A DNA stretch of 64,000 nucleotides from positions 74,362,932 through 74,426,931 of the forward strand of contig NC_090751.1 in the NCBI RefSeq assembly GCF_036898095.1, read 5' to 3'. The notes below the pieces were generated by a model that saw only the letters and a program-made list of their open reading frames with translations, searched no databases and was not told the DNA's origin. Below, in pieces: positions 1-10,472 of the stretch (position 1 is the stretch's first letter; every line of letters starts with the position of its first letter). The DNA comes from Palaemon carinicauda. Lineage: Eukaryota; Arthropoda; Malacostraca; Decapoda; Palaemonidae. The position numbers and the translations under genes were made by a program.

Positions 1-435
1 TAGAATAGGGAGAAAGGTTCACCCCAACCAAACACCATTTTCCCCAAAGTCAGTCTATTACACAATCCAAGGTGGTAAATTCACATACCATCCTGCCTAG
101 GCTCGCAGCGGCTGCACCTGAGGCGGCAGCTATTTCTAGAGACCATGCTCGATGAACTGACCTTACATTACCCTTAGGAATGTCGACACAACGTGGCAGT
201 GGCATTGGCAAGTCAGCAAAAGAGTGGTCGATACTAAATGGAACCAGACCATGGGTAAGGGGAAAGGTACAGGTTAGTAGAGGGCAGTAGATAAATAAAT
301 CTCCCAAAAAACCTTGTTGTTAACATTAAATCATGAGAAGGGGGATTAGCCCTTTAAATAATGAGAGCCGTCTAATACGGTAAGGATGCCATGAATTAGA
401 AAATTCAAGGGAAATCCTGAAAAATAGGAGATATC
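1..435. other. Unassigned leading sequence
   Basis: No convincing gene or RNA is seen here. Short open frames on the minus strand have no recognisable domain. The sequence runs directly into the interspersed repeat that begins near 436 and may be an upstream part of it. The second copy of that repeat (from 11568) does not share this segment. Confidence 0.4.
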
Positions 436-1825
436 CAATCGACCAACTTTAAAGGATAATGTTCCTCACAAATGGAAGAGGAAATAGATGCAGATGACTA
501 GCCTAAGGCTGCAGCTAAGGCAGCAATGGGGGGGCTCTCATCTAATGAAAGGAGAGAGGGGTACCTCCCAACTTACTCGCATTCAAAGCTAGAAGAACTC
601 AAGCCGGCAGGATTTGAAGTATGGCAAAATGTTAAGTACTTCAGCCAGGGAGCTTCCGACCAGGCAAAGGAGTAAAAAATCCACAGTAAGAGATACTGTA
701 CATGGGTCAGGATGCGGTGCTGCAGTCATAGACTAGTCAACTACTAAGGCAGCAAAGGAGTCCACAAGGGGTTCTAGTTTCCTTGCCTAGATAGGGTTAG
801 GCCATAAAAAACCCACTGTGCAGGCTAGGCTAGCTTATATGGCATTTGAGGGATACTCAGAGGCTAGGGAATGCAGACTAGATGAAGGAATTATAGTTCC
901 ATGGACAGTGAAAAATTTATGGCCTAACTAGGAAGGGGAGGGGGCAACTAGATCACCCAAGGGTGGTCTCTAAGGCGGCAGAAAGAATTAATCCAGGGAA
1001 GAATCAATAACTTGTCCTCCCAAAACCAGAGTATATGACCCACAAGCTATCCTGTCCATCTATATAGCAACTGAGGATACCTTAGATGCCAGGGAAACTG
1101 GACTGGAAATCAACTAAGTTCCACAGCAAGCAGAACAAGACTAGCAAGGTGTGGGGGGGGGGGGATAGGAAGGGAGGCTTAGAAATTGGTAAAGCAGCAG
1201 GACAGGAAGGCCTAACCGTAGTATTAGAACTAGCAACATTGTTCCAAGGGATCTGCAGTAAGCAAGCACAGAGAACAAGTCCTCACAACTGGCTGCCAGT
1301 ATAACAAAAACTAAGAAAAAAAGCCTAGCAATGGGTAAGGGGACACAACAGAAAAGTTTACCTGTCAATATCCGAATAAGGTTGGTTTCTTTCTAAGGGA
1401 TCAACAGAGTGTAAACACAGGGAACAAGTCCCCACAACCAGTGCAGCCTAGCCAGACACTAAGGCTAAGTAGGTAAGTGAAGTACTGTCGCCCAAAGACA
1501 ACTATAAAACACCACCCACTGCTCCGAGAGAGTACCTTCAGGGCTGTAGCTCCCTGCAAGGGAGGGGTGGCAGCCTCCTGAGAACCCTGTGGTTGGTTAC
1601 GTGGTAGAAGGTGAGGGTGCATTTGTACACATTTACCAGTCATGGCCAAGAGCTAGGTGTATGGGTTAGCCTAAATCAAGATTGATGAAAGACAATCATG
1701 CAAACTTTTTGGTAATAATCTAAACTATAATCATACCACAGTTATGAAAGAATATATCTAACTCACTTTTACAAGACTAGATAAGAATTAATATGAAATT
1801 CTGAGCGATTTGGAGACTTGAGCCA
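436..1825 (+). repeat. Unclassified interspersed repeat, copy A
   Basis: This stretch is clearly related to 11568-12915. Shared landmarks in the same order include CAATCGACCAACTT, AGCCTAAGGCTGCAG, GCTAGAAGAACTCAAGC, the GATAGGGTTAGGCCATA block, AGCTATCCTGTCC, a block around GGAACAAGT, and GAGCRATTTGGA at the end. The two copies differ by many substitutions and small indels, so they are old. Inside the repeat a motif like GGAACAAGTCCYCACAAC occurs at least twice, suggesting internal repetition. No reverse transcriptase, transposase or capsid motif is visible in any frame, so the class cannot be assigned. It could be the non-coding part of a large element or a long non-autonomous element. Confidence 0.7.
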
Positions 1826-3889
1826 TCGGCTTCAGCCATGCAGCGGCCGCTGGCAAATAACGGACGCTTAGCACAAACTCACAAGGGTGGACACCCCAAA
1901 TTCTCTACCAACAAGGAAGAGGATACTCAACATAAGCGCTGAGGAAGAAGCAGAAGCATCCATGGCCTGAAAATCACTATGAAAACTTGAAACTAAGCAG
2001 AAAACTCCCGAAGCAATTCTGTGAAGATGGCGTTGCAAGAAGGAATGGAGAACCAGCGAACATGTTTTCAGCACACTGGGATCAGACTTGTAATGGGTCT
2101 CTGTCCCACATATCCAATCCTATCCCATACCCTTCAAGACAAGGTTAACTCTATTCGGAGAAGGATAGCCGTGGCTTGTTATAACACGTCCCTGTTTCAT
2201 ACACGATATCTCTCGGGATATTCGCTCCAAGGGATAGAACCCAGTGATACTTCTTACGTAAAATTCTCTGGTATATCACTTGCAGAAATACCCCAAGTAG
2301 AAGCTGCCTTTGACGAACTTCCATCAGGACGACAAAGCTCGAGTCCAGAAATATGTATATACTAGTTCAAAATTTAATTTGTGGTGTAAAGGCATTTGTA
2401 AATAATTAAATTTGCGTAGTGTGTGTACTTTCATATACTACAGTATATATCCTGGTTAAGAAATAATAATTTTCTTTTAAATTTGTACACAGGTAAACAG
2501 TACAGTATCACAAAACCAATCATGGGTATTTGTTGACTTTTTCGGACAATGCTCACCTGAACTAGATATTTAAATGCCATGGTAGATATTTACTTTTTTT
2601 CAAATACTATGCTCTACTAATATGATCCATTTTGTTATAAAACTTAGCTGTAATATGCAGGAAGTCTCACCTGCAGTTATTCTCTATGCATGAACCTAAA
2701 TCATTATCTGTAAAAAAATATAGGTAGTGTCAGAAGCCTTAGTAGAAAAATATATTTATCCAACTTTTTTTTTCTTAGAATTTACCTACAAACAAACCGT
2801 TACTTTTGTAGAAGTAACAAAAAGTAGAAAAGGTAACTAATCTTTCCTGTAAAAAAAACAATAATAAATTTTGTTTATTTTTTAATTGGTAAACAAGCAC
2901 ATTGTTCAATTAACTAACTCATGAAAAAAATTTAAAATTTCTATAATTTACTTATCGACAAATCAATAATATTGTCCTTTTCACTATATCCTGTGATAAT
3001 TTAGAGGGCTTATCTTAAGAAGGAAATTACATTAACAATTCACACTAATGTTAACAATATATAAAAATAGAAGATAATTTTGCAACTTCTTCCATTCAAC
3101 TGCATATTTTATACAAACTTGCATTTTTCAAAATTTGACATGAACATGATTCCATATTGCTTCTATAATCTATGCAAATAACACAGAAAAGGTAACTTGA
3201 GAATAAAACAACAACCTTTATTATCATTAGGCAATACTGGAGCACAACACACTTAATACATAGCAAAAACTAGAGTATATTAACTAGTTCAAATAAAATG
3301 CACTAACCACTAACAACAGTGAATATGCTGACAAAGGTTTAGATTATATAATACCTTACATTTTATTACTTGCAATGAAAATGGCCAAATACTTCAGATT
3401 ATTTGGGCATTTCAGAAATCATAAAAAGATAAAAATAACAATAACTTCCATTACAACTTAAGATTCATTTGTGTGTTTACAGAACACAAATGTTAAAAAC
3501 TGACACTGAATACTTAATCACCATTACCATTGCCTACAATCTTCTTGAAAATTTGTGACAACACTAATAGTAAGTCAAAATGATGTCCAAATCCACATCA
3601 AATGAGAGGGGGGGTTCCCTTCCAGACCTTAGTCTTGCAGTGAATAGTCATCTGAAATATATAAATGTATCAATAAGCCAAAACTACAAGTCAAATTACT
3701 ATTCAGGATGAAACATAAACAAAAAACACTAGATTCTTGGCTTGAACCCATAGTGAGATCGGTGTCACAGTATGGACAAGAGTCGTGGTATGACAATGGA
3801 ACAATGTCCAACAGAATTTGTAGCATTCAAGATTTTTCAGAACTTCCAAGGGATCACCAGCCACCCATTGAGATACTACCAATAGTGTG
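1826..3889. other. Unassigned, AT-rich sequence
   Basis: No gene is recognised. A 114-codon open frame on the plus strand (2021-2365) has no domain or splice context that I can identify, and it lies next to repeat copy A, so it is not called as a gene. A 65-codon frame at 3708-3905 is likewise unsupported. The rest is AT-rich, with no RNA gene or terminal repeat found. Confidence 0.4.
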
Positions 3890-4490
3890 TTATGGGGTCC
3901 TTTGACTGGCCAGACATTAATAAATTGGACCCTTATCTCTGGTTACGGTTCATTTTCCCTTTGCCTACACACATACTGAATAGTCCGGCCTATTCTTTGC
4001 ATATTCTCCTCGGTCCTTATACACCTGACAACAGTGAGATTACCAAACAATTCTTCTTCACCCAAGGGGTTACTGCACTGTAATTGTTCAGTGGCTACTT
4101 TCATCTTGGTAAGGGTAGAAGAGACTCACTAGCTATGGTAAGCAGCTCTTCTATGAGAAGGACACTCCAAAATGAAACGATTGTTCTCTAGTCTTGGGTA
4201 GTGCCATAGCCTATGTCTTGGGGTAAAGTTCTCTTGCTTGAGCGTACACTTGAGCACACTATTCTATGTTATTTCTGTTCTTCTTGTTTTGTTAAAAGTT
4301 TAAATAGTTTATATAGGAGATATTTATTTCAACGTTGTTACTGTTCTTAAAATATTTTATTGTTCCTTGTTTCCTTTCCTCACTGGGCAATTTTCCCTGC
4401 TAGAGCCCCTAGGCTTATAGAATCCTGCTTTTCTAACTAGGGATGTAGTTCAACAAGTAGTAACAATAATAATAATCATCATCATCATCA
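3890..4490 (+). mobile_element. SINE- or LINE-like element with (TAA)n tail
   Basis: The last ~130 bases, from the TTTCCTTTCCTCACTGGGC block to the run of AATAATAAT and ATC trinucleotides near 4465-4490, are closely related to the 3' end of the minus-strand non-LTR element at 39281-39560. Both have CACTGGGC(A/T)ATTTT, GAGCCC..GGGCTTATAG and ACTAGGG(T/A)TGTAG in the same order before a TAA-type repeat. The upstream part (about 3890-4270) does not match that element. A shared tail behind an unrelated body is typical of a SINE that uses its partner LINE's reverse transcriptase. It could also be a diverged LINE 3' UTR. The 5' boundary is not defined. Confidence 0.6.
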
Positions 4491-5489
4491 AGGTTTCAGT
4501 CTAGTCTGGAAACTTACAAAACCATTACCATGGCCAGAAACCTTATATAAAGTACTGTACAATTGAGGGGGCATCAACCACACTATATGTTTTGCCATAA
4601 AGCCTAAGTAGTAATAAAGGATCTTTACAATATCCCAAGTGAAGCTAAATTGTTTTTAGCTTCTCAGGAGCATTCTGATGACAAAATGGTTAATTGTATA
4701 TATAAAAAAAACTAATTACCAGTAATTATAGGCATATGATTGAGAGAATTTGATTCTAACCAATATCTAATACATAGGGAAATGGAAACTAAAAGTTTAT
4801 GTGAGCTATGTCCAAAATAATTCTTTTTTAGGTAGTTTCTTTAAGAAAAAAAATTGCTGATAAAATAAATTTTCCTTGAGTGTACTAAAACCTCTGTATC
4901 CTGTACATATATTTCATACCATGCATGTCTCAATGAATCTTTAAAAAAAAAAAAAAAAAAAAAAAAACAGGGATTAATGTTCAAGGAAATGTCAGAATAA
5001 GAAAAAATTTAATAATGCAATTTTATTATTTCTATACTCACCTAATGTTCATATTACTTCTCCATAAGCTCTATTTAATCAACATTTATGTCTCCGAGAC
5101 TTAATTCAACAAGTAAATGCAAATAAAATTAACACCCATTTTTTTGTAATAGTGATAACAAATTAAAAGACTCTTATCCACAATGAAAAGGGGTAATTGA
5201 AAGGTTTACAAAGTAGTTTTATCCTAAAATTTCAGGAGTACGTAACTTACACACTATTTTTTTTTAACTGGCATGTTAGTGCTACACCTCTTTTGGGGCT
5301 AATGGATGAAAGGGTTAGTGCATGTAACGTCACCTCCTGAATAATATTGATGTACTATTTGTGAATTAAACTTTATTATATACAAGTAAAGCTTTTCATC
5401 AAATACAAATAACCCACTATAACATTTACATTTTCTTCACAGCCCGACTTAAGGGAAATAAAAGCCATTGTTTTAGAATTTACCCAACT
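4491..5489. other. Unassigned sequence with a poly-A run
   Basis: AT-rich sequence with no recognisable gene. An uninterrupted run of 25 A lies at about 4943-4967. It could be a retroposed tail or a simple mononucleotide repeat, and no matching element body was recognised upstream of it. Confidence 0.4.
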
Positions 5490-8026
5490 AAAAGAATGTT
5501 TGGAAGATTGAAAGACGTGCACGTGTTTAGGGGTATGGCTAACGGTATGTCTGATCATTTTTTGGTGGAAGGAAAATTAGTTGTAGCAAAAGAGTGGGGG
5601 AATAGAGCAGGTGGATGTAAAAGGGAGGTAGTGAGGATTGAAGAGCTAATAAAACCAGGGGTAAAAAGTAAATATCAGGAAAGGTTGAAAATGGCATATG
5701 ATGAGGTGAGATTAAGAGAAACTGGTAATTTAGAGGAGGAATGGAAGTTAGTAAAAGAAAATTTTGTTGGGATTGCAAGTGATGTGTGTGGCAAGAAGGT
5801 TGTTGGAGGCAGCATGAGGAAGGGCAGTGAATGGTGGAATGAAGGAGTGAAGGTAAAAGTGGAAGAGAAAAAGAGGGCTTTTGAAGAATGGCTGCAGAGT
5901 AATAGTATAGAGAAGTATGAAAAATATAGAGAGAAAAAGGTGGAAGTAAAGCGCAAGGTACGTGAGGCAAAGAGGGCAGCTGACCTGAGGTGGGGTCAGG
6001 GATTGGGTCAGTCATATGAAGAGAATAAGAAGAAGTTTTGGAAAGAAGTGAAGAGAGTAAGGAAGGCTGGCGCAAGAATTGAAGAGACAGTGAAAGATGG
6101 AAATGGAAGGTTGTTAAAAGGAGAGGAGGCAAGGAAAAGGTGGGCGGAATATTTTGAAAGTTTGCTGAATGTTGAGGATAATAGGGAGGCAGATATAATT
6201 GCTGTTCCAGGTGTTGAGGTGCCAGTGATGGGAGATGAGAATGAGAGAGAGATAACAATAGATGAAGTGAGGAGAGCACTAGATGAAACGAGAGTAGGAA
6301 AAGTATCTGGTATGGACGGTGTGAAAGCTGAGATGTTGAAGGAAGGGGGTGTGACTGTACTTGAATGGTTGGTGAGATTGTTTAATATGTGTTTTGTGTT
6401 GTCAATGGTACCAGTAGATTGGGTTTGTGCATGTATTGTACCACTATATAAGGGTAAGGGAGATGTGCATGAGTGTTGTAATTCAAGAGGTATTAGTTTG
6501 TTGAGTGTAGTTGGAAAAGTGTATGGTAGAGTATTGATTAATAGGATTAAGGATAAAACAGAGAATGCAATTTTGGAAGTACAGGGTGGTTTTAGAAGAG
6601 GTAGGGGTTGTATGAATCAGATTTTTACAGTTAGGCAGATATGCGAGAAATATTTAGCAAAAGGTAAGGAGGTGTATGTTGCGTTTATGGATCTGGAGAA
6701 AGCATATGATAGAGTTGATAGGGAAGCAATGTGGAATGTGATGAGGTTATATGGAGTTGGTGGAAGGTTGTTGCAAGCAGTGAAAAGTTTATACAAAGGT
6801 AGTAAAGCATGTGTTAGAATAGGAAATGAAGTGAGTGATTGGTTTCCGGTGAGAGTGGGGCTGAGACAGGGATGTGTGATGTCGCCGTGGTTATTTAACT
6901 TGTATGTTGATGGAGTGGTGAGAGAGGTGAATGCTCGAGTGCTTGGACGAGGATTAAAACTGGTAGGCGAGAATGACCATGAATGGGAGGTAAATCAGTT
7001 GTTGTTTGCGGATGATACTGTACTGGTAGCAGACACAGAAGAGAAGCTTGACCGACTAGTGACAGAATTTGGAAGGGTGTGTGAGAGAAGGAAGTTGAGA
7101 GTTAATGTGGGTAAGAGTAAGGTTATGAGATGTACGAGAAGGGAAGGTGGTGCAAGGTTGAATGTCATGTTGAATGGAGAGTTACTTGAGGAGGTGGATC
7201 AGTTTAAGTACTTGGGGTCTATTGTTGCAGCAAATGGAGGAGTGGAAGCAGATGTACATCAGAGAGTGAATGAAGGTTGCAAAGTGTTGGGGGCAGTTAA
7301 GGGAGTAGTAAAAAATAGAGGGTTGGGCATGAATGTAAAGAGAGTTCTATATGAGAAAGTGATTGTACCAACTGTGATGTATGGATCGGAGTCGTGGGGA
7401 ATGAAAGTGATGGAGAGACAGAAATTGAATGTGTTTGAGATGAAGTGTCTAAGGAGTATGGCTGGTGTATCTCGAGTAGATAGGGTTAGGAACGAAGTGG
7501 TGAGGGAGAGAACGGGTATAAGAAATGAGTTAGCGGCTAGAGTGGATATGAATGTGTTGAGGTGGTTTGGCCATGTTGAGAGAATGGAAAATGGTTGTCT
7601 GCTAAAGAAGGTGATGAATGCAAGAGCTGATGGGAGAAGTACAAGAGGAAGGCCAAGGTTTGGGTGGATGGATGGTGTGAAGAAAGCTTTGGGTGATAGG
7701 AGGATAGATGTGAGAGAGGCAAGAGAGCGTGCTAGAAATAGGAATGAATGGCGAGCGATTGTGACGCAGTTCCAGTAGGCCCTGCTGCTTCCTCCGGTGC
7801 CTTAGATGACCGCGGAGGTAGCAGCAGTAGGGGAGTCAGCATTATGAAGCTTCATCTGTGGTGGAAATGTGGGAGGTTGGGCTGTGGCACCCTAGCAGTA
7901 CCAGCTGAACTCAGTTGAGTCCCTGATTAGGCTGAAGGAACATAGAGAGTAGAGGTCCCCTTTTTGTTTTGTTTCATTGTTGGTGTCGGCTACCCCCCAA
8001 AATTGGGGGAAGTGCCTTGGTATATG
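5490..8026 (+). mobile_element. RTE-type non-LTR retrotransposon, 5'-truncated, copy 1
   Basis: Copy 1 of a family whose second copy lies on the minus strand at 54402-56142. It starts inside the endonuclease domain, so the 5' part is missing, as is usual after incomplete reverse transcription. The 3' end is fixed by comparison with copy 2. Both copies share a non-coding tail after the stop codon (7779-8026) that includes GGTGTCGGCTACCCCCCAAA in copy 1 and ends near CCTTGGTATATG. Downstream flanks then differ. No clear target-site duplication is visible. The intact frame in this copy against the broken frame in copy 2 suggests it is the younger insertion. Confidence 0.85.
5496..7778 (+). CDS. 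Endonuclease (C-terminal end)-reverse transcriptase, RTE-like
   Basis: A 760-codon uninterrupted frame. Residues 19-22 (SDHF) match the terminal SDH motif of APE-type endonucleases, so only the end of that domain is present. The reverse transcriptase follows. FMDLEKAYDRVD near residue 397 holds the first catalytic aspartate, GLRQGCVMSPWLFNLYVDG is the fingers/palm motif, and FADD at residues 504-507 is the catalytic pair. The C-terminal part (MYGSESWG, LRWFGHVERM, GRPRFGWMDG) is the usual RTE-type tail. Such proteins nick DNA and copy their own RNA at the nick. The sequence remains open for a few codons upstream of the first ATG, so the ATG at 5496 is probably an internal methionine and not a true start. 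RTE clade membership is inferred from these motifs. Confidence 0.88.
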   Translation: MFGRLKDVHVFRGMANGMSDHFLVEGKLVVAKEWGNRAGGCKREVVRIEELIKPGVKSKYQERLKMAYDEVRLRETGNLEEEWKLVKENFVGIASDVCGKKVVGGSMRKGSEWWNEGVKVKVEEKKRAFEEWLQSNSIEKYEKYREKKVEVKRKVREAKRAADLRWGQGLGQSYEENKKKFWKEVKRVRKAGARIEETVKDGNGRLLKGEEARKRWAEYFESLLNVEDNREADIIAVPGVEVPVMGDENEREITIDEVRRALDETRVGKVSGMDGVKAEMLKEGGVTVLEWLVRLFNMCFVLSMVPVDWVCACIVPLYKGKGDVHECCNSRGISLLSVVGKVYGRVLINRIKDKTENAILEVQGGFRRGRGCMNQIFTVRQICEKYLAKGKEVYVAFMDLEKAYDRVDREAMWNVMRLYGVGGRLLQAVKSLYKGSKACVRIGNEVSDWFPVRVGLRQGCVMSPWLFNLYVDGVVREVNARVLGRGLKLVGENDHEWEVNQLLFADDTVLVADTEEKLDRLVTEFGRVCERRKLRVNVGKSKVMRCTRREGGARLNVMLNGELLEEVDQFKYLGSIVAANGGVEADVHQRVNEGCKVLGAVKGVVKNRGLGMNVKRVLYEKVIVPTVMYGSESWGMKVMERQKLNVFEMKCLRSMAGVSRVDRVRNEVVRERTGIRNELAARVDMNVLRWFGHVERMENGCLLKKVMNARADGRSTRGRPRFGWMDGVKKALGDRRIDVREARERARNRNEWRAIVTQFQ

Positions 8027-8567
8027 GATGGAAAGTAAACCTGTGATGAGCTAGTGACGAATTGCAAGTGAATGGAAAACTATTGTCATCCGTAAAATGA
8101 TGTAATTGCCAAGCTTTAGCTGATATATCACCAATAACAAAAATATCCATAAAAAATCAATTAAATAAGAATCTAAGGGCTAATATGAAATGTCATCTCC
8201 CAAAATAAAAGGAATATTGCTTAAGGGCACTTACTTTAGTGAGTGATATAATGATCCAGATTACCTACTTGGTCTTATGCCACGCAATTTAGATGTCTGA
8301 TAAGAGTGAATAGTAATGTGGAACAGCAAGAGTTTAGCTTCAGAAGGTTCTATAGTAACTGAAGAATTCGAGACCCTACGAGAGGAAATCAATTCTGTGA
8401 GGCGCAGCAAAAATTTAGAGTCCTTACTGAAACAACACTACATATTTATGACCACTAGACTCTACTAAGGAAGTCAGGCCAGAAAAAGTAACCAAGTAGG
8501 CATATCAGAATTTTCTCCCACAATAGATGGATTGCTGGCCATCTGATAATAAAAAAGGAAGGTAGTA
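8027..8567. other. Unassigned spacer
   Basis: Sequence between the RTE copy and the Tigger element. No gene, RNA or terminal repeat was recognised. The flank just before 8568 ends in AGTA, whose TA is the target duplication of the next element. Confidence 0.4.
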
Positions 8568-8789
8568 CAGTGGAACCTCTACATATGATTGTTCCAACAT
8601 CCGAAGTAAAATTCCATCAATTTTTTGTCTCGACACCCGAAGTAATGCTCCAACATCCGATGTAGAAGGCAGCACGTAAGAGGAACCCCATTGAGCGTTG
8701 ACTGCTCTGTTCTTTGTTCTTGTGTGGTTGTCCTCTGTTTGGTCTGTTATTAACAGTGCTTATTTTCTTCCTTTTTTCACATTTCCTTT

Positions 8790-9125
8790 TTGATTTTACC
8801 TATAATCATGGTGCCTAAGAAGCTAAGTATCAGTACAGGTAGTGGTAAGATAAGGAAAAAGGCAATTCTTTCATTAGAATTGAAGCAAGAAATTATAGAA
8901 AAACATGAGAGCGGTGTGCATGTGAGTGATATGGCTAAACAATATGGCCGGAATAGGCCTATGATCTCGACGATCATCAAGCAGAAGGCAGCCATTAAAG
9001 CAGATAAACCATCGAAGGGGATCACCATTATTACAAGACATCGTAGCAATACTCTGGAAGAAATAGAACGCCTTTTGTTGATAGGGATAAAGGACAAAGA
9101 GAGTGTTGGCAACGATCATTTGTGA
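8790..9125 (+). pseudogene. Truncated Tigger/CENP-B-like transposase, N-terminal HTH
   Basis: 111 codons. About residues 6-65 form a basic psq/CENP-B N-terminal helix-turn-helix region with KRKKAILSLELK-type and MAKQYGRN..ISTIIKQK-type motifs, the part that binds the transposon ends. The annotated start here is an upstream ATG, and MVPKKLS at 8808 is a better start for this family. The frame stops at 9125, before the second HTH and the DDE/D catalytic domain, so the protein could not cut DNA. A related frame on the minus strand at 52580-52933 agrees over most of its length. The shortened product might still bind the ends, but that is inference. Confidence 0.8.
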
Positions 9126-9321
9126 GAAGGGCCAGCGTGATGAACAGAAAGAAAGAAAAAAGTGAAGCAAAGAAAACCAAGATAGCATTAATACTCTTTT
9201 AAAAAAAGGCCTCTCTCTTTTTCTGTTTCTCTCTAAACATAGCATTAACATGTTCTTTAAATAAAATCTCTCTCTCTTGTTCTTCTTCGCTGTTATAGTG
9301 TTAGAGACGTCTATTATTTTT

Positions 9322-9325
<4 letters not shown>

Positions 9326-9388
<63 letters not shown>
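9326..9388. repeat. (GA)n microsatellite
   Basis: A pure GA dinucleotide run of about 63 bases inside the left arm of the foldback. Confidence 0.97.
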
Positions 9389-9390
<2 letters not shown>

Positions 9391-10043
9391 AAAATGTGTT
9401 TAGAGTATATATGATTTTTAACAGCGTCGAGTTGACAAACAATTAAATGTAACTAAGAATTCCTTTATTAACTAACACAAATATTGATACAAACACACTC
9501 GTGTGCGTATGCACAAACAAACACACTCGTGTGCGTATGCACAAACAAACACACACACAAGTGCAGGAATTGCTACGCAGTAAGAGACAGACGGTCGGGG
9601 AGGAGGTAGAGATGGTGACTGCGATAACGTACCGTAACTCGTCACTGAAAGTGATGAAAATTAAAAATCAAAAGAAAAAAAAAATGTAAAATATATGAAA
9701 TATAAAAATAAAAAAAAAAAATAAATAAGCTAAGTTAGATTAAAGTTTCTGTTGTGTAAGTTACGGTACGTTATCGCAGTCACCATCTCTACCTCCTCGC
9801 CGATCGTGTCTCCTCCTGCGTGTTTGTGTTTGCGCATACGCACATGAGTGTGTTTGTATCAATATTTGTTTTAGTTAATAAAGGAATTCAGATTCGCTGA
9901 TATTGCTTTTTAAGTTACATTTAATTGTCTTTCAACTCGTTGACGCTGTTAAAAATCATATGTACACACATTTTTGTTTAATCTCTCTCTCTCTCTCTCT
10001 CAGAAAAAATTAATAGACGTCTCTAACACTAACAGTGAAGAAG

Positions 10044-10046
<3 letters not shown>

Positions 10047-10099
<53 letters not shown>
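10047..10099. repeat. (GA)n microsatellite
   Basis: A pure GA run of about 53 bases in the right arm of the foldback. It is not in the strictly mirrored place of the left-arm run. There the mirror image is a shorter CT run near 9983-10001. Confidence 0.97.
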
Positions 10100-10106
<7 letters not shown>

Positions 10107-10472
10107 TTAAAGAACATGTTAACACCTTGTCTACCTTCTCTCCAATCGTCCGTCTCCTCCTGACGTAGCACATCCTACACCTGCGTTGGCCTGTCTCTAA
10201 GGTAAAGTGACAATAAAAACACATTTTTTATTTATTATTTCTTTATAATTATCTTTTTTACACCCTTCTTTCATATTATGCAGTTATGTTATTGTTATGT
10301 GTAATTATATGTAGTAATTTATTAAGGAGTTATCATAGGTTTTTGGGGTGTGGAACGAATTATACAAATTACAGTGTCTTCTTATGGGAATATTTGCTCC
10401 AACATATGATTGTTTTAACATACGAAGCAGTTTCTGGAACGAATTAAGATTGTATGCAGAGGTTCCACTGTA

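Larger units (their letters stand above)
9245..10122. repeat. Large inverted repeat (foldback) with GA tracts
   Basis: Two arms, 9245-9639 and 9759-10122, are reverse complements with some mismatches and length differences, separated by about 120 bases of A-rich loop. Matching landmarks are ATGTTCTTTAAATA against its complement near 10105-10118, GTTAGAGACGTCTATT at 9300 against its complement near 10012, TCACACGTGTGCGT-type motifs, and GCGATAACGTACCGTAAC against its complement near 9760-9779. Each arm carries a GA run (9326-9388; 10047-10099), and the inner complement also has a CT run near 9983. The outermost bases are TTAA on both sides, so this may be a separate TTAA-inserting foldback element. 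Confidence 0.85.
8568..10470 (+). mobile_element. pogo/Tigger-type DNA transposon with internal foldback
   Basis: The ends are inverted repeats. CAGTGGAACCTCTACATA starts at 8568, and the complement of the right end reads CAGTGGAACCTCTGCATA, ending at 10470. A TA lies on each side (8566-8567 and 10471-10472), the target duplication of Tc1/mariner-pogo elements. Subterminal blocks are also mirrored, with repeated ACATATGATTGTT-type motifs near both ends. The interior has a short transposase-derived frame (8790-9125) and a large inverted repeat (9245-10122) where the catalytic DDE domain should be. The copy cannot supply its own transposase but could be mobilised in trans if its ends are functional. 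Confidence 0.88.

Noticed and set aside
2021..2365. 114-codon plus-strand frame as a host gene
   Set aside because: No recognisable domain, no splice or promoter context, and it sits beside an interspersed repeat.
3708..3905. Frame with QKTLDSWL resembling a PCNA-binding motif
   Set aside because: A single short motif in an isolated 65-codon frame is not evidence of a gene.
5539..6279. 246-codon minus-strand open frame
   Set aside because: Ser/Leu/Pro-rich translation of the strand opposite the RTE reverse transcriptase, a by-product of its purine-rich coding strand.
9974..10168. Frames rich in Glu-Arg or Ser-Leu repeats
   Set aside because: They are translations of the GA/CT microsatellites and have no coding support.
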